Position numbers and translations under genes: made by a program. Shown one piece after another: positions 61,328 to 64,000 of a stretch of DNA of 64,000 nucleotides. Each line of letters starts with the position of its first letter. The first letter of the stretch is position 1. The notes under the pieces are model-generated. The model made no database searches. It was not told where the DNA came from and was given only the letters and a program-made list of their open reading frames with translations. Location: contig NZ_JAPZSK010000017.1 in assembly GCF_027531815.1 (NCBI RefSeq), positions 124,001-188,000 on the forward strand. The letters are read 5' to 3'. Origin of the DNA: Gemmatimonas sp. (GTDB taxonomy: Bacteria; Gemmatimonadota; Gemmatimonadetes; Gemmatimonadales; Gemmatimonadaceae).

Positions 61328-62395
61328 ATGATCATCGTCACCACCGCCGGCATCACCGCTGACCAGTTGGACCGCCTCATCGAACACGTGGAGGCGGCCG
61401 GGCTGCGCACGCACGTGTCGCGCGGTGAACAGCGCACCATTGTGGGGTGCATTGGCGAAGAGGGCAAACTCGGCGAACTCGGACTCACGCAGCTCGAGGG
61501 GGTGGAGCGCGTCATTCCCGTACTCAAGCCCTACAAGCTGGCGTCGCGGGAGTTTTCGCTGGGGGATACGGCCATCCGCCTGGGCGACCCGGCCGGCACG
61601 ATCATCGGCGGGCGCGAGGTGGTGGTGATGGCGGGCCCGTGCAGTGTGGAAGGGCGCGACATGATGTTCGACACGGCGCGCGCGGTGCAGGAGAGTGGTG
61701 CGCGCCTGCTGCGTGGCGGCGCCTTCAAGCCGCGATCGAGCCCCTACGCCTTCCAGGGGATGGGCGAAGAGGGGCTGCGCATCATGGCCGAGGTGCGCGC
61801 GGAGACGGGGATGCCCATCGTGACCGAGGTGATGGACCCGCGGCAGGTGGAGCTGGTGGCGAGTTACGCCGACGTGCTGCAGATCGGCGCGCGCAACATG
61901 CAGAACTTTTCGCTGCTCTCGGAGGTGGGCAAAGTGCAGCGGCCGGTGCTGCTCAAGCGCGGGCTGAGCGGCACCATCACCGAGCTGCTCATGGCGGCCG
62001 AGTACATCATGGCGCAGGGAAACGGCGACGTGATGCTGTGCGAGCGTGGTATTCGCACGTACGAAACGGCCATGCGCAACACCATGGATGTGGCGGCCAT
62101 TCCCGTGCTCAAGCGCGAGACGCATCTGCCGGTGATCGTGGACCCCAGCCATGCCGGTGGGCGCGCACATCTGGTGACGCCGCTGGCGCTGGCGGCGGTG
62201 GCCGCAGGGGCGGACGGGCTGATCGTGGAGGTGCATCCCGACCCCGCGTGTGCGAAGAGCGATGGCGAGCAGAGCCTCACGCCGGCCGCGTTTGCGCAGA
62301 TGATGACGCAGGTGCAGGCGGTGGCGCGGGCGGTGGGGCGGGATTGTGCCGTGACGGCGGCAGCCGGCGGTTGGCGCGATGAGGTGACCGCATGA
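61328..62395 (+). CDS. aroF: 3-deoxy-7-phosphoheptulonate (DAHP) synthase with N-terminal regulatory domain
   Basis: 355 residues. The first ~75 form a ferredoxin-like (ACT-like) regulatory domain ([34 protein letters not shown]). The TIM barrel follows with [69 protein letters not shown] and VDPSHAGGR, the family's Cys, Lys, His and Glu/Asp metal and substrate residues. It joins phosphoenolpyruvate and erythrose 4-phosphate, the first step of aromatic amino acid synthesis. It is the Thermotoga/Bacillus type, in which the extra domain binds Phe and/or Tyr. Expression appears set by the Phe/Tyr attenuator upstream. The symbol is for the function class. Confidence 0.92.
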   Translation: MIIVTTAGITADQLDRLIEHVEAAGLRTHVSRGEQRTIVGCIGEEGKLGELGLTQLEGVERVIPVLKPYKLASREFSLGDTAIRLGDPAGTIIGGREVVVMAGPCSVEGRDMMFDTARAVQESGARLLRGGAFKPRSSPYAFQGMGEEGLRIMAEVRAETGMPIVTEVMDPRQVELVASYADVLQIGARNMQNFSLLSEVGKVQRPVLLKRGLSGTITELLMAAEYIMAQGNGDVMLCERGIRTYETAMRNTMDVAAIPVLKRETHLPVIVDPSHAGGRAHLVTPLALAAVAAGADGLIVEVHPDPACAKSDGEQSLTPAAFAQMMTQVQAVARAVGRDCAVTAAAGGWRDEVTA

Positions 62396-62405
62396 GCCCC
62401 GCCGA

Positions 62406-63128
62406 TCAGGCGCAGCTCACGGCGCAGCGCGCGGGGCAGCCGGTGCCGGCCCTCGCGCGTGAGGCGGGGTTGCCGGCGGGGCAACCAAGGGCGGTTCGCT
62501 GCCGCCCCTCCAGCCGCGACACCCGCGCCTTGAGTGCCTGCACGGTGCTGGTGAGCTGCGCCAGTTGGTCGGGGGATGGGGCGGTCGATGCAGGCGCGGG
62601 CTGTGCCGCTGCCGCCGGGGGATGCGCTTCCGCCACGCGGGCAGATCGGGGCGCTCCACGGCGAGCGAGGGAATGGACTCGGTGAGCTGACGAACGAGAA
62701 TGCGCTGCGTGCTGTCACCCGCCATGGCCGTGCGTCCGGTAAGCGCATACCACGCCACGAGTCCCAGCGAGTAGAGATCGGCGCGCCCGTCGACATGGTC
62801 GCCGGTGGCCTGCTCGGGGCTCATGTACTCGGGGGTGCCCACGACCTCGCCCACGCGCGTGAGGCCGGCGTGTTCGCTCACGGGGGTGATTGCACGGGCA
62901 ATGCCGAAATCCATGACGAGCACACGTCCCGTGGCGCGCTCGATCATGATGTTGTCGGGCTTGATGTCGCGGTGTACCACCCCGCGGCCGTGCGCATACG
63001 CCAGCGAGTAGGCGACGTCCTGCACGAGGCGTACGGCGTCTCGCTGTGACAACGGTCCCTCGCGGGTCACGCGCAACGCGATACCGGCTCCGGAGGGCGC
63101 CGGCCACCACGGCGAGGTCGCCGCTCAC
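62406..63128 (-). pseudogene. Serine/threonine protein kinase remnant with several deletions
   Basis: The original start is probably the GTG at 63128 that overlaps the stop of the Vgb-like gene (GTGA); it opens DLAVVAGALRSRYRVARD, the usual entry to a bacterial kinase domain. The Gly loop, catalytic Lys and Glu helix are missing, and a frame change leads straight to SQRDAVRLVQDVAYSLAYAH, then HRDIKPDN, MDFGIA and GTPEYMSPEQ. After RQLTESIPSLAVERPDLPAW a second break removes the end of the kinase. A third frame holds a coiled-coil tail (DQLAQLTSTVQALKARVSRL). Without the ATP-binding lobe it cannot be active. Confidence 0.8.
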
Positions 63129-64000
63129 CCGATGGGCTTGCGGCCGGGCGCCGGCACAACGGCGCGCCCGATGGTGCCGCGATCGCTGCCAAACCAGATG
63201 CTGCGCGTGCTCTTGTCGAACACCATGTGACGCACCGTATTGGGCACGGCGGGGCCGAGGTCGACCTGCGCGATGAAGCTGTTGCTGCGCGGGTCGAAGC
63301 CCACCAGGCGATTGGGCTGCCGCCCCGTCTCCACCAGCCAGAGGCGATCGGCGTCGTCGACGGTCATGGCGTAGGGCATGCTGGTGCCGCCACCGGGGAG
63401 TGCCCACTCCTTCACCACGCCGCTCACCGGGTCGAGACGCCCCACCATGCCGCGCGAGTAGTCGCCGTACCACACCGCGCCGTCGGTGGTGAGCGCAATG
63501 CGGCGGCCGCGCGCGCGCTCGTCGGGAAGCACGTACTCGCGCACGCGCATACTCTGCGGGTCGATGGTGCCCAGCTTGTTGGTGCCGAAGAGATTGAACC
63601 ACGGCCGACCGCCCTTGTCCATGACGATGCCGTAGGGGCGCGCGCGCGGAGTGGCGATGCTGGCCAGCTTCACTTCACCGGTCTTGCGGTTGAGGAACCC
63701 CACCATGTTGCTGTTCTGCAGCGTGAACCACAGATCGCCGACGGTAGTGAAGGTGATGGTGTGCGGGTCCTTCGCGTTGGGGTCGGGCATGGGGTAGCGG
63801 GTGATCTTCCCCGTCTTGCCGTCGATGCGCCCGATCATGCCATTGCGGTTGCCGGCGTACCACGCGTCACCCTGCGCGTCCACGTTCACGGTGTGCGGGT
63901 GGGTGCCGGGATCGATCTCGAAGCGCTCGAACTTTTTCGTCTTGGGGTCGAAGCGCGCCACGTAGTTGCCCTCCTGCCCCACGAACCAGATGCGCCCCTG
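63125..64000 (-). CDS. Virginiamycin B lyase (Vgb)/SMP-30-like beta-propeller protein, partial
   Basis: The gene enters from the right edge, so the N-terminus is missing; 291 residues are visible. Propeller blades recur: GRIWFVGQEGNYVARFDPKT, GDAWYAGNRNGMIGRIDGKT, GDLWFTLQNSNMVGFLNRKT, AVWYGDYSRGMVGRLDPVSG, RLWLVETGRQPNRLVGFDPR and IWFGSDRGTIGRAVVP. This is the streptogramin-lyase/Vgb fold. Chromosomal members are mostly secreted proteins of unknown role, not antibiotic resistance. It ended in a GTGA overlap with a kinase gene that is now ruined. Confidence 0.82.
   Translation of the reverse strand, partial: QGRIWFVGQEGNYVARFDPKTKKFERFEIDPGTHPHTVNVDAQGDAWYAGNRNGMIGRIDGKTGKITRYPMPDPNAKDPHTITFTTVGDLWFTLQNSNMVGFLNRKTGEVKLASIATPRARPYGIVMDKGGRPWFNLFGTNKLGTIDPQSMRVREYVLPDERARGRRIALTTDGAVWYGDYSRGMVGRLDPVSGVVKEWALPGGGTSMPYAMTVDDADRLWLVETGRQPNRLVGFDPRSNSFIAQVDLGPAVPNTVRHMVFDKSTRSIWFGSDRGTIGRAVVPAPGRKPIG

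Noticed and set aside
63125-64000. Streptogramin resistance gene (vgb)
   Set aside because: The fold matches, but chromosomal relatives are mostly not resistance enzymes and catalytic residues could not be verified.

Overview
The window is one G+C-rich chromosomal segment from a Gram-negative bacterium, most likely a member of the Gemmatimonadota (Gemmatimonas-like). The clues are four large TonB-dependent receptors (one interrupted), a SusC/SusD pair, a FecI/FecR/STN-receptor module of Bacteroidota type, tandem WYL regulators, lipoprotein signals throughout, and a decayed bacteriochlorophyll gene pair, which would fit a lineage whose relatives carry a transferred photosynthesis gene cluster. 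The assignment comes from gene content only; I ran no search. Genes are packed tightly with many 4-base ATGA/GTGA overlaps. No tRNA, rRNA, CRISPR array, insertion sequence or prophage was seen.

Layout. 1-9.5 kb: a VTT-DUF547 membrane protein and an SSS symporter, divergent from a TonB receptor, then a CDP-alcohol phosphatidyltransferase, an ECF sigma/zinc anti-sigma pair, a fatty-acid-hydroxylase/sterol-desaturase-family enzyme and an FAD disulfide oxidoreductase. 10.2-15.6 kb: an ECF sigma/FecR/STN-TonB-receptor/DUF4249 module whose receptor is broken by one in-frame amber codon. 15.7-19.4 kb: peptidase, EamA exporter, P-loop protein, lipoprotein. 19.5-23 kb: queD, a ZnuD-like receptor and its lipoprotein partner. 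23-28.5 kb: M48 and S9 peptidases and an MFS exporter. 29.5-32.2 kb: a malonyl-CoA synthetase/carrier pair. 32.3-41.7 kb: PafBC-like WYL pair, cardiolipin-synthase-like enzyme, UspA protein, MlaD/MlaE without an ATPase, an MgtC-DUF4010 protein, and an ArsR-methyltransferase fusion beside ahcY. 43.4-46.5 kb: envelope proteins, one behind a candidate manganese riboswitch. 46.7-48.2 kb: hemJ downstream of a bchE-bchJ relic. 48.4-53.1 kb: M28 peptidase, a cytochrome b/diheme-c fusion, a Rieske protein and a cytochrome b562-like protein. 53.3-57.7 kb: SusC/SusD. 57.9-64 kb: LVIVD and DUF305 proteins, prephenate dehydratase, DAHP synthase behind a Tyr/Phe attenuator, a ruined protein kinase and a Vgb-like protein.

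The most notable signals lie between genes. (1) A complete transcription attenuator (promoter, Phe/Tyr-rich leader peptide, three competing stems) precedes DAHP synthase. (2) A yybP-ykoY-type (Mn2+) riboswitch with its own promoter sits upstream of an outer-membrane protein not known as a manganese gene. (3) A frameshifted, multiply deleted bchE-bchJ remnant still carries a PpsR/CrtJ-type operator sequence. (4) Degenerate repeats with a seven-base period occur at four intergenic sites. (5) Several start codons lie 5-7 bases after a good -10 hexamer, suggesting leaderless transcripts. Several genes here are decaying (receptor, bchE/bchJ, kinase), so recent loss of function or assembly error should both be considered.
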